From Microbotryomycetes sp. JL201 (Eukaryota > Basidiomycota > Microbotryomycetes): a stretch of DNA of 64,000 nt. Shown here piece by piece: positions 12,247 through 22,307 of this stretch. A program made the translations under genes and the position numbers. Position 1 is the stretch's first letter. Every line of letters begins with the position of its first letter. The stretch covers positions 62,001 to 126,000 of the forward strand of contig JAQYUZ010000045.1 in the NCBI GenBank assembly GCA_033819885.1. Direction: 5' to 3'. A model generated the notes under the pieces. That model did no database searches. It had not been told where the DNA came from and worked only from the letters and a program-made list of their open reading frames with translations.

Positions 12247-12403
12247 GGCCTTGCACTTGATGTCGGCGTGCAAGGTGCGATCTCGGTCCGAAACGCTCGA
12301 GCCAGTTTTTGGAATGCTGCGGAGCAGACGACGGCACCAAATACAGAAACGAGCATGATACAGGATGAATGAATTGCATGTCACTTTGAACAAAAGTAAA
12401 CGT

Positions 12404-13842
12404 CTAAGCCAGCGCAATTTCCCGCGATGTTCGAGACACAATCTCGCTCGCCCTGCGAATCAACATTCAGTAACACGAACGAACGAGGTCGCAATTGTCA
12501 AGCGATAGACATTACTCACCTGCCGTTCGTATACAACGCAGAGACAGTCTCGGTCTCGTTCCAGCGAGAGTCGGACGTCGGCTCTAACGAGTATTCGATT
12601 TCAAGAGAGCTGTGCGCTCCTCCGTATGCCCGTGAAATACCTGAATACGGCAAAACATTATCAGAATAGTCTTTGAGGGAGGACGCCAAACTTGCCCGTG
12701 TCGATCAAGAGGATCAGGCCGTCACAGCGGCTGTGCAAACCGCTGAAGAACGGAGTGTGACCCATGACAAGTCTCCTGACCTGCAGTACGTCTGCAGCTT
12801 GTCGCGCACGTTCACAGATGGCATCTTCGTCCTCGTCGAGAGCATACTCGCGGTTCCACATCGGTCCGCGCTCAGACCAAAACTCGCGCTGCATGGGGTC
12901 GAGCTGGCCCGGTGACGGGTCCTTTGTCGGATCGCTGAACGCGTCCAGTATCGAGTGCCCTATGGCGTTGATGCGCTCGACAGGTGATGTGTGGTATCGA
13001 TGTTGATTCAGCGAGTCGAGATACTCGGGTGTGACGCCACCATGCACAAAGTGAGCGGCCGCGTGACTCATTGGACCCCCATAACTAGAGTCTGACCTTG
13101 GAAGGTGAATGGTATAAGGAACGCGAGCAGTTACCGAGTAGTTGGCCCTCCAAGTTTGACCAATCCAGCCTGAAGTGATTGCCGCCCGTCGGTGTTGTGC
13201 GTCGCCAAACGTGGCAATGTCGTCTTTCGTGACATATCGCCAATCGAGCATTGTATTCACTGAGCGCGACAGCAAGCCAGTGTTAGCACGACTTGTGGCG
13301 CTCAACGTGTTGCGCGCGCGCCACTGAACTGAATTCGTGATTTCCGAGCAGCGAGACGACATCGCCACCAGCCTGACGTGCTTGTGTACGTAGCGAATCG
13401 TACAATCGGGTGATGGCAATGAGCGAAGGCCCTCTGTCGACGTTGTCTGGGCGGATTAAAGCATCTGAGCCAAGTCGTGCTGAGCAAGAGGTGTGATCTG
13501 CGTACCTCCGGTTTGCACAAATATGTCGCTGCCACCGATCCAGTTGTTGCGCAGGTCTACGAGGTTGCTTCGCCGCAAGATTGACGTGAGGGCTGTAAAG
13601 TCGCCGTGGATGTCACCGACGGCGACGATGCGCTGCCTGTAGCCTCGCGAAGGAGCATTCTGGCCAGACTTGAGCACTTGCTGGTCGTGCTGCAGTGGCT
13701 CGGGGCGAGTGCCGTCTGTTGCTGAGACTGCTTCCGACGATGACAAGTGCCGAGTCAAGTACAGGAAGAGGAGGGTGGCGGCCGCCAGCGAGACGAGCGT
13801 CTTGACCGGTGACCACCTCGCCCGCCGTGCGTCTGCTGGCAT
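12404..13842 (-). CDS. membrane-anchored metallophosphoesterase (Shewanella-like/calcineurin-like phosphatase)
   Basis: Exons: 13842-13506, 13446-13330, 13259-12696, 12640-12520, 12452-12404; 395 aa. A two-metal phosphoesterase with all signature blocks: VAVGDIHGD (about 75-81), GDNVDRGP, VVSLLGNHE, FVHGG, VMGHTPFF, plus DWRYVTKDD and TSGWIGQTWRANY, which I associate with the Shewanella-like branch. Residues ~13-30 are one hydrophobic helix after a basic start, so it is probably a type II membrane protein of the secretory pathway. The third intron (12695-12641) starts with GCAAGT, another GC-AG intron; it must be removed to join IDTG to ISRAYGG. Substrate unknown. It is divergent from SVF1, with about 120 bp between. 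Confidence 0.85.
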
Positions 13843-13961
13843 GCCTAGGTGGTTGTGCAGGGGCGAGGAGGGGCCCGAGCGGGCTCGTCATGGCTGCTGC
13901 GGGCGCGAATCGCTCGGCTCGACGCGCCTCGGCTTTGCTGCCTCTGTCCTCGCGAATCAAC

Positions 13962-15541
13962 ATGGTCCGTGCCCGTTCGACTGTTGCACGAGAACGCAAG
14001 CTGACATCAGTGCTGCTCCCTGCTCTCCAATTCGCGTCTTGTTGCGTTCGTCTTGCGCAACGCGGCTGACGCGTGACCTCACTCGTCGATCGCGCGCGTT
14101 TCCTGCACCGGCTCGACCGCGTCGTCGGCCACAGTCTAGCTGGTTCGGCTCAAGCTCGGCCTCGTCTGGCCCAAACTTTCACCCTGTGCAGCTCGCGCAC
14201 GACCAGCAGGCGCTCTTTGGGCCGCTCGCAAAGGAAGACACCGAATGGCTGTGCGCAGGCGGTTTCGTTACAGAAACTCAGACGTTCTACGCAACTACAA
14301 ACACGGGAGCGCTCGTCATGTGCCAGGTCATTCACAGCGCAGTCGGGTGAGCACAGACGGGCCCGGGCTCGGTCACCCTCTTGGACTCACACACGACTCG
14401 TGCTGCGTCAGATTGTGGTACCCTTCGATCCAGTTCACGTTCAGGTACGTGGACCAGGCCAACAACAAGCACGTCTGGAAATCAGTTGCCGTCACAAACT
14501 TCGCGGCCGGACCGCCCGGACTCGACAAGCGCTCGAGCAGGGCAGACCAGTTCACCATCACGTGCGACCCAAACACTGGCGGAAACAAGTACACCATCAT
14601 TGGCAAGTATGACGACGATGTCTCATTGTCGCTCACGTACGAAAAGATGGCCGAGGGCTTCAAAGTTGGCGCTGGTCCTCGCGGTGGCATGAGCTACTTT
14701 GGCGCGGCCAAACCCGCAAACAACAAAGGCGGCAACGCTCCTGACGTCAATGGTGGCGCGGACGGGTACGCTGTGCACAGATTTTGGCCACGTTGCAAGG
14801 TGACGGGCGTCGTTCGCTTGGGACAAGACCTCGTCGACGTCGACCCCGCCCGCGGCATCTTTGTCCATGCTATCCAAGGCATGCGTCCCAATGTGCTCGC
14901 GGCTTCGTGGAACTTTGCCAACTTCCAAAGCCCCGCTTCCAAAGAAGGCGATGGCGAAGGCGTTTCGCTGATCATGATGGAATTCAAAACAATCCCACTG
15001 TACGGTAGCAAGAAAGTTAACGTTGGCTGCATCGTTGTCGGTGATAAACTGGTCGCAGTCACGGCGGGTGGCGACGGCGTCCAAGGCGACAAGTCGAGCG
15101 CGCACCACTTGAACCCGATCAAAGACGCCGAGACGGACTACAACGCACCAAGCTCGATCAAGTACGTTTGGGAGGGCGCGACGTTGGATGCCTCTGGCAA
15201 ACCGACAGGTCAGGGGGACAGTCACGCCGAAGTTGTGCTCGATTTGCGCACGAGCAAGGACGGCGAACCGTACGCGACGCGCGGACTCGTAGAAAAGGTC
15301 GACGTGCTCGGTCAGATCCCATACTTGATCAAAAAATTCGTCAACTACGCCGCAGGCACAAAGCCGTTCATCTATACGGTAAGTCAGCCGGTTCTGAAGC
15401 AGATCACAGGAGTGCAAGGCTCACGAAACGACTTGAACAACGCAGTGGCTCAACCCTGTCAAGGCAAGCATTCAAACGCCCGACAAGAAGCTCGACGTTG
15501 ACGGCACCGTTTTTGTCGAGGCTACATTCATTTCGGAGTAG
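13962..15541 (+). CDS. SVF1: Svf1-like survival/sphingolipid-linked lipocalin-fold protein
   Basis: Exons: 13962-13964 (tentative), 14135-14346, 14412-15378, 15446-15541; about 425 aa. Svf1 proteins carry two lipocalin-like halves, protect yeast against oxidative and cold stress and have been tied to ceramide transport at ER-Golgi contacts. Recognisable blocks are SSWFGSSS, EDTEWLCAGGFVTETQTFY, GLWYPSIQFTFRY, NVLAASWNFANFQSP, EFKTIPLYGSKKVNVG and KFVNYAAGTKPFIYT. The frame from 14135 has no ATG of its own. The best reading is a first exon consisting of just the ATG at 13962-13964, followed by a GTCCGT donor and an acceptor at 14134. That start is the weak point; the rest is firm. Confidence 0.85.
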
Positions 15542-15792
15542 GCCAGTCTGTCTCACACTTGCACACTTTTTTCTTTCCGTATTCTTAGCTCCGTTTCGAG
15601 CGCCAGTTCATATTGCGCGCGATGGAATTGTCGTCTACGTGCTGTCCTCTCTTCAATGCCACCAAATCAGATTTGCACTGCAACCCGTGTAATGCACGCT
15701 GTACAAGACATGATTACGCGCAATCTTGCATGTCAGCAGGACCAAAGATGATGATGACAACAAAAAGAAAGAAACACGCTTGCCCGACCGGC

Positions 15793-16702
15793 TTACGTCC
15801 TCCACACGACTTTGCCTTGCGACCACTTGTCCAGCGAGATGGCCCTTCGATGAAACACTTTTCTGATCTCTCTGTACTGTCGCGCAAAGCTTTCGTCATC
15901 GCCGGTTGACCCGTCCAGAAACGCGTTGACAAGCTGGTCCGATAAATGTTCTTGGTTGGATGTTGCGACAGACAACCGAGACATTTGGTTCGCAGGCAGA
16001 AATTTCTTTGGAGACGGTGTTTACAATGAGCTTGTCTCGGAATCTGCCATTGACCGAAAGCGATGCGTACCTTGAACGCTTCTTTCTGAGCTTCATCGAT
16101 ATATGTCCATCTCTGCTTGAGCTCGTTCGCCTCGTTAAACAACGCTGCAGTTTCTGCTCTGAGAGCCTCGAGACCTGGTCTCATGCTGTCGTTCTTGTCT
16201 GCAAATTACGGAGTGGCGTCAGTTGCGCCAGCGCCGAGTTTCTCTTCTGACGTGGCAGAGCGGCGCTTGTGCGACTGACTGGCAATGGCGATATTTTGTT
16301 GCAATCGCCTCTCGTAAGCTTGGTGTAGCTCCAAGGCTTGCGGTAGAGTGTTGAACACGGCATCAAACATGGCTTCGTCCTCGAGCAGCAGTTGCAGCTC
16401 CTCTTGTCTGCACAAGAGGCGCATTGAGTTTGCGTACGGGCTTTATGGGATTGTTGTGGTCGACCGACTCACGTCAAGTGCTGCAATTGAGGAAAGTCGA
16501 GCGACAAGGCGTCATGAATCGGCGCCGGAGCCGCCGCACCTCGCACGCCTGATCCTGCCTTGGCCGGAGCCGACGTCAGGACGAACGGTGGTGCGGTGAG
16601 CTTGCTTGTGGATGGTTGTAACTGGGAGTACGCTCCCTGTCCCGCAGAAGTTGGTGACAGCGGCGGTGGGGCCGCTTGTGATGATGGCGATGCCATCGAC
16701 AT
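15793..16702 (-). CDS. VPS37: ESCRT-I subunit VPS37 (Mod(r) domain)
   Basis: Exons: 16702-16473, 16407-16280, 16198-16071, 16005-15793; 232 aa. VPS37 is part of ESCRT-I, which sorts ubiquitinated cargo into multivesicular endosomes. The N-terminal ~75 residues are Pro/Ala/Ser-rich and unstructured. The rest is helical and matches the Mod(r) pattern: QEELQLLLEDEAMFDAVFN, LPQALELHQAYERRLQQN, a Glu/Leu coiled segment (LEALRAETAALFNEANELKQ), LSDQLVNAFLDG and REIRKVFHRRAISLDKWSQG. The last acceptor is CAAAG rather than CAG. It is divergent from the 714-aa gene with 153 bp between starts and converges on SVF1. Confidence 0.82.
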
Positions 16703-16855
16703 TGCTGTGCTTTGAGCCGTTCAGACGATCGCGATTCGCTCTGCGGATGGCTTGAACAGTCGCGTGTCCGAGTCCTGAACAAAGAAGGAGTACGAGGTCA
16801 CGTGCCATCGCGCGCCTCGAGCTCGGTCTGACCTCGAGCCGTACCCAGAGCAGCC

Positions 16856-19000
16856 ATGAGCACGGGCAAGGCGCCCGTGCCTGGCAAGCAATCAATACTC
16901 GGACTGTTGGACGAGCTCGACAAGGCCGAGCTATCCACGCATGTGCAGCACTTGGTCGTCAGACTCGCCAGGGCTGCTACGGCTGCCCAAGAGGTTCCGC
17001 ATGGGACCAAGAACGCTCAGGCTCACAACGCTCTCGAGAAAGCTCTTGAACATCTGGAGCAGGGCCTGAGCGAACTCGCGCAAAAGGCTACAGACGAGAT
17101 CGGCACCAGCGAGAGCGACAGCAAGTCGCCAGCAAGCGCGAACAGAGTCCTGCAGCTCGCAAAACTCACACATGCGACAAGATCACATCTCAAAACTGAA
17201 CGCGCAAATCAGCAGCGCTTACAACTGGCCTTTGCGGACCGGGTCGTTCGCGAAATCGAATCGCGTTCGACTGAATTGCCACACAAACAGCCAAGCAAGC
17301 CGGGCCAGCTCGACGCGACGGACGAGGTACCACTACAGGTATCACGTGAAGTAGCAAGCTCGTCCGAGATAACTCAACAATCGGAGCGAAACCCAGCGAG
17401 TTCCAGGACGTCCCCTCAGTCTCGTTCGGTCAAGAAGGGCCTCTCAAACGCCCTGTTATTGCATCAGGTCCTTACAGAGCCGTCGACCAGTTCTCCGGGC
17501 CTGTCTATGAAAGAACTCGTGCAAAAGGTACCCGAACTAGCAGCATTCATGTCCGCGAGACCGGCGCTGCCACCGGCAGGCGATCTAGTCCGAACACTCG
17601 ACACAGACCTTGATACTCTTGCAAAGTCGGAAGACTCGGTTGAAACGTGTCAGGCTTGGTCAGCCGTAAGGGCTGGTCTGTGGGACGGTGCATTACGGGA
17701 TATGCCACCCACGCTTAGCGGTTGGGCTACCACCACTCATCTAGAATCAAGGATGCTTCGAGCAGAGCCCTTTCACACGGACAAGGCTCTCGAACTGATG
17801 CGCGACATCGTATCCGAGCTAGCAAGGTGGACCAAGCACGTAGACAAGACCAACTTGCGGATTGCCGATCCCCGACGGAACGAGCTCGACGAGATGATGA
17901 AAACTTTGAATGACGGCGGTACCGACGAGAAGCAGCGCCTTGTCACTATCATAAGACAGCTTGTCCCGACTTTGAGCGCGATCCAACACAGCCCATATGC
18001 GAAGGGACTGAGCGAGCTCGAGATGCAGATGCTCTTTGCAGACTTGGCAGCCGCAAATGAACAAAAGCTCGTCAGGAGCATATGTGATGACTTGGCCATT
18101 CGGATGCCCGGTGTGACGCTAAGAGGCTTGTGTCGCGAATGGCTGCAAGAGCATCTCGAACAGGACGAATTCGAATCTTGGTCAGCCGCGACGGCCGAGG
18201 GCAAAATGACATTGGTCGTCAAAGCCACAATGTCGAGCGTCAAATCCGAACACGCCATCAGTCACTTGAGGTACTCTCAATCCGATGCCGTCGCTAGCGC
18301 ACAATCAATCGTCAATTTCGTGCCGCCATTTTTCCTTGTCACGAGTCCTCGGTTGTTACTGGCTCAACTAGAGATGGAAGCGGCAACGGTGGTCGCCTGC
18401 CTCGTCGCGCTATTTGGCAATGAATTGTTGTCGTCAATCTCCACAACGTCCTCAGAATCGACATCGAGCACGACGGTCGCAACAAGGTTATGGGTTTTGC
18501 TAATGGACGCGGCAAAAGAGCGCGATTCGACTCCTGAATCGACCAAAGTGACGCATTTGGCAGACGAGCTCGTCAGGGCGTCACAAGTGGCGGCAGAGGC
18601 TGAAGGTGGTCGTATATTTGACAGGCAAGCGGTCTTGGACAAGCTTGAGCGGGTTCTGAGGTATGAAGACGCCGTGTTCAAGTTGCTCAAGCGAAGGTTA
18701 GAGGAAAGAGTGCAGGCCCGAGTAACTATGCACGTGCTTGACAAGCTAGGTCTCAAAACTGCCCAAACTAGTCAAGTTGGGACAGTGGCGTCAATGAAGA
18801 CAGCCTCGGACTGGGTCAAGACCTCGCCGTCGTCTCCGGGCTTGTCCATCAACGAAAACGAATGGCAAGACATCAAGCTCGAAGAACCCGTCAAAGGATT
18901 CGAGCTCGTCAATGCTGGCGTAGAGTCCACCATTCGTGAACTCGTGATAACGATCGTTTGGTCTGCTCGGGTCTGGTTTGACGAGATTGCGAAAGTCTAG
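16856..19000 (+). CDS. uncharacterised 714-aa protein, intronless
   Basis: This is one uninterrupted frame from ATG 16856 to 19000 in a region where nearly every gene is split. The protein is mostly predicted helix with little Gly or aromatic content. Residues ~1-130 contain Leu/Ala-rich coiled stretches, ~150-210 are Ser/Gln/Thr-rich and probably disordered, and ~215-700 look like a helical repeat or solenoid. A hydrophobic patch VNFVPPFFLVTSPRLLL sits near residue 490. The part around LWDGALRDMPP...ALELMRDIVSELARW faintly recalls Tcp11-type proteins, but I would not assign it. No signal peptide is seen. It shares a 153-bp divergent promoter with VPS37 and ends 33 bp from SMP3. Confidence 0.8.
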   Translation: MSTGKAPVPGKQSILGLLDELDKAELSTHVQHLVVRLARAATAAQEVPHGTKNAQAHNALEKALEHLEQGLSELAQKATDEIGTSESDSKSPASANRVLQLAKLTHATRSHLKTERANQQRLQLAFADRVVREIESRSTELPHKQPSKPGQLDATDEVPLQVSREVASSSEITQQSERNPASSRTSPQSRSVKKGLSNALLLHQVLTEPSTSSPGLSMKELVQKVPELAAFMSARPALPPAGDLVRTLDTDLDTLAKSEDSVETCQAWSAVRAGLWDGALRDMPPTLSGWATTTHLESRMLRAEPFHTDKALELMRDIVSELARWTKHVDKTNLRIADPRRNELDEMMKTLNDGGTDEKQRLVTIIRQLVPTLSAIQHSPYAKGLSELEMQMLFADLAAANEQKLVRSICDDLAIRMPGVTLRGLCREWLQEHLEQDEFESWSAATAEGKMTLVVKATMSSVKSEHAISHLRYSQSDAVASAQSIVNFVPPFFLVTSPRLLLAQLEMEAATVVACLVALFGNELLSSISTTSSESTSSTTVATRLWVLLMDAAKERDSTPESTKVTHLADELVRASQVAAEAEGGRIFDRQAVLDKLERVLRYEDAVFKLLKRRLEERVQARVTMHVLDKLGLKTAQTSQVGTVASMKTASDWVKTSPSSPGLSINENEWQDIKLEEPVKGFELVNAGVESTIRELVITIVWSARVWFDEIAKV

Positions 19001-19033
19001 TCTTAGCCGTAGTTGTTTGTTGCGATACTCGAA

Positions 19034-20945
19034 TCACATCTGGTATTGTACGTTCCATATGCCCAGACTCTTTTGACCATTTGCGGCGAGTAAAAATTCG
19101 TCTAGTCTGTCCATGTCCAGGTGAAGAGCTGAGCTTTGGCCGGGGATGAGCGAGAGACGGATGTCCCTGCCTCGATCACTAAGTGTTGCCAATACCTTGC
19201 CGATGGCGGATCTCGGCGCGATCAGAAAGGTCGCGGGTCCTGTCAGCTTGTCGAGCAGATTCCAAAGTTTGTCAGACGGTGCGCCGGCGAGGTCGAAAAC
19301 AATGATCTCATGAACAGAACGGGCTGAAGTTTGCTTCAGAGGAAGAGTTAAATGTCTTGGCGGCATGAATGTGCGCCAGAAGACGAGGTTCACTGTCTTC
19401 CCGGCGAGATCAAAGTCAGACAATGTGCCGTTCCTGAGCATATCGTTGAGCATGACTATTGTCGGCACGAGACCTCCTTGGTGTAGGTAGCCAAATGTCG
19501 CAACAAAGATGATCGAATGAAGCAGCCAGCAAGACTGTCAAATCGCACAATCAGCAACTGCTGAGACTTTTGCACATGCTCTCGCAGACTCACTCACCCA
19601 AAAAAGGTTCCTTCTGCGTGCACTTGACCTAGAGTGGGTTGTAAAGAATTGTGCGCTTGGTACAAGGATTATCACGGGCAGAAGTAATGGCACCAAAAAC
19701 CGTGGCTCCTGGTGCGGTTGGACGGATAATAGGAGCAAGGGGCAGATGATCATCGCAAGTAAGACTGGATATCCTGTCAGTACCACTCATATGGCTCCAC
19801 GCCACTCTGCTCACGTTTCGTGTGACGATGCGTACTCCGGATAGCGTGTCGAGCCACGCTGAATAAAGGCCACAAGGCCAAGCCAAAAAGTATCGGCATA
19901 TTAACCGTCAAATGGAGGTACCGTGGGTGTATGCCATGCTCGGCCAGATTAGATATCGAGGCATTATACCGCAGAAGGTTGAGTGGTGTCAGAATCAGAG
20001 AGGTCGGGTCTGTGAACAGCGACCAAACAGTCGTCACGAGACTGCGCTTGCAGAAATAGGCAGTGTCGACGATGATGCATGCCCCGGACGTTCCGGCGAA
20101 CATGAAGAACGCGGCGAGTATGTCGATGGCCGCGCTTCGACGCCTGTGGTGCAGAATTGTCGGCAAACATTCTTCGACGAATGTCTTCAAACCCACTCTG
20201 CAATTTTGAAAAGCTGAGGAACCAAGGTCGCCAGCAGCACAGCTGCAATTGGCGAAACGAAAGCCATGAAGGTAATTCTCGTAAAGACGCCGAGACTGGC
20301 GAGGCTGGCCAAGCACATGAGAGGTGTGCGTTGCCTTGTCAAAGACCATTTGTTATAGCAAACAAGCGCGAGTGCCAGGATGACTGTCTCCAAGGCATTA
20401 GAGAAAGGTCGGACGAGGAACGTCAAAGTAATCGGCGAAGTGGCGAGCAGGATCAATGACATGCGCCGAGCAGGGGCCAGCGTTGCTACAGCGTAGTCTG
20501 TCTGTGGTGGTCAGCTGTCAGTCCCCAGGACACGTTGCCGGTCTGACCTATGAGCAAAGACGTGAGCCACATGAAGATGCGTTGAGCAAGGAAGAGTTGA
20601 CGCGCCGACGGGCCTGCAGCGGGTCAAATGATCAGTGCCGGCTCGAATACTATAAGTATCTGGCGCCTGACTTGTGCCAACGATAGTCTTGAGCAGGCCA
20701 AACGCCATGCCGCTAGAACCGAGTACCGGCACGATGCTGCGACACGGTCTGTCTCCTTGCCACTCCCACGTCTCGAGCAAATGCCCGGCAGATCCAACAT
20801 GATCGAATACAAAGCCGGCTGCGATTTCTGGGTTCTGAAAGTGCTCGTCAGGGTGAATAGTCGACGTCGAAGAGATGGCGATGAGCAGCCGCACGATGGC
20901 GGCGCAGAGCCATGTCGTGCGATGTCTGTCCAGCCCGAGCTTCAT
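19034..20945 (-). CDS. SMP3: GPI mannosyltransferase 4 (GT22, Smp3/PIG-Z)
   Basis: Exons: 20945-20672, 20613-20548, 20497-20197, 20143-19815, 19773-19598, 19534-19034; 548 aa. This ER multi-pass enzyme adds the fourth mannose to GPI precursors from dolichol-phosphate-mannose. The GT22 catalytic loop HPDEHFQ is at residues 31-37, followed by a WEWQ motif, many hydrophobic helices and the second conserved loop HQEPRFLVPLLLP. VDTAYF and FGYLHQGGLVP are also kept; the latter is typical of the Alg9/Gpi10/Smp3 group, and I choose Smp3 from the overall pattern. Its ATG is only 43 bp from the likely start of the F-box gene on the other strand. Confidence 0.83.
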
Positions 20946-20988
20946 TGGATGCTGGCTCGACTACGGCGGCCGGTCACCTGCTCATGGC
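20946..20988. promoter_or_regulatory. 43-bp divergent start-to-start gap SMP3 / F-box gene
   Basis: The two ATGs lie back to back with 43 bp between, if the 7-nt first exon of the F-box gene is right. If instead the F-box gene starts at 21042 or 21069, the gap is about 96-123 bp. Either way, both promoters must overlap neighbouring transcribed sequence. Confidence 0.5.
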
Positions 20989-22187
20989 ATGGACGGTAAG
21001 CAAGGCGCTCGGCAGCCAATCTCTTCGCTTTCAGCGCTCACGTGACCCACCTTTCGCGCTCAGGCCAGATGTGGCCGCAAGAGGTAGTCCAGCTAATCGT
21101 CGAATATGCCGAACAAGCCGACTTGGTCAGACTGCGACGCGTCAACTGCGCGTTCAATCGCGCTGCACGTGATCGCTTGTTTCGTTCGATCGTCGTTGCT
21201 CGTCCTGCTCAAATCGATGCTTTGATACAGCTGTGGCATGCCAACAAGCGCGCCAGAGGGCTCGTACAGAGCATCGAGTGCTCAGTCAGGCCAGGAGCCG
21301 AGGTGAAGATGCACACACGAGCCGTGCCCACGAGATCGAAGCGAACGGAGCAACAGTCCAGCGAGCTGGTGGAGCAAGACGTCATTCAAATTGTCACAAG
21401 CTCGCCACCGCTACACGCGCTGGCCCTGAAGCACCTGGCTTTCACGGCTTTTCGCCGTCGTTCGCTCACGAGCCTCGCCACACGCGTGTCGTGCCTGCGC
21501 AGTCTCACGATATGCGGACGCAAGGGGCTTCCTCATGGTGTTGGTCATGCTCAATCCGCCATCGCCTGGCCGCGATTCAGTCTGACAACGATCGGCCAGC
21601 TCGTCTCATCATGCCAACACCTCAAAAGCTTGCACCTTGAGACAATAGCGATACATGCGAGCAGCCTCGCTGGCCTGACCAGACCAACATTCCAGCTCGT
21701 GCATCTCTCTCTGCTTGACTGCCCTGGATTACAGGCGACGCATTTCGAGTGGATTCTGGCCTCAACTTGTCGCGCGGAGTCGCTCCGTTCTTGGACTCTG
21801 GAGTTTAACGGAAGAGGCCGAGAACTGCACAATATATGGTACACTGGCATCCGAGTCGAGCGGTTGCACTTGAAGACTTGCACGCCGCGTGTGGCAGAGT
21901 CGTTCGCCTTGCATCTAGAATCGCTGAAATGGTTCGAGCTTGACGCTTCGGTGCCAATTGACGTAACCGTCTTCTTCAGGAACATGGCATCCGGCCTGCA
22001 GGTCTACAGACAGCTGGGAGGCGGCGGTGGGAATGCTAAAGAGTTGGCAGCGTTGATCGACCTCAAACCGTTCAAGTCTCTGACAACGCTGAGACGCGTG
22101 GTGCTCGACAACGCAGTCTTGGCAAAGACAGAACTGGAAGTTATGAGAACAGTTTGCAGCCGACGTGAAATACAGCTCGAACTGTGA
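20989..22187 (+). CDS. F-box protein with leucine-rich-repeat-like C-terminus
   Basis: Preferred exons: 20989-20995 and 21064-22187 (375 aa), giving the start MDGQMWPQEVVQLIV. An unspliced start at 21042 or 21069 is possible. The first ~45 residues fit an F-box (WPQEVVQLIVEYAE..DLVRLRRVNCAFNRAARDRLF), the docking site for Skp1 in SCF ubiquitin ligases. Behind it are loosely periodic Leu-rich segments (LRSLTICG, LKSLHLETI, QLVHLSLLDCPGL, VERLHLKTC) consistent with an LRR substrate-binding domain. The target is unknown; many fungi have dozens of such divergent F-box proteins. There is a Gly run (LGGGGGN) near residue 330. Confidence 0.75.
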
Positions 22188-22307
22188 AAGACTTAGGGGC
22201 CCAAGCTCGAATGCGCACGCCTCACTTGGACCTCTTCCCTGCCCGCAGGCTACCGGCCCTGTCCTATCTGCGTCCACCAAAGGTAGCACTGTGATCACGG
22301 GCCGTGC

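Noticed and set aside
13124-13140. possible donor GTAACT in the phosphatase exon 3
   Set aside because: The sequence on both sides (ANYSVTARVP) is conserved in the family when read through.
14623-15417. 264-aa minus-strand ORF
   Set aside because: It lies entirely opposite the SVF1 third exon, which carries clear family motifs.
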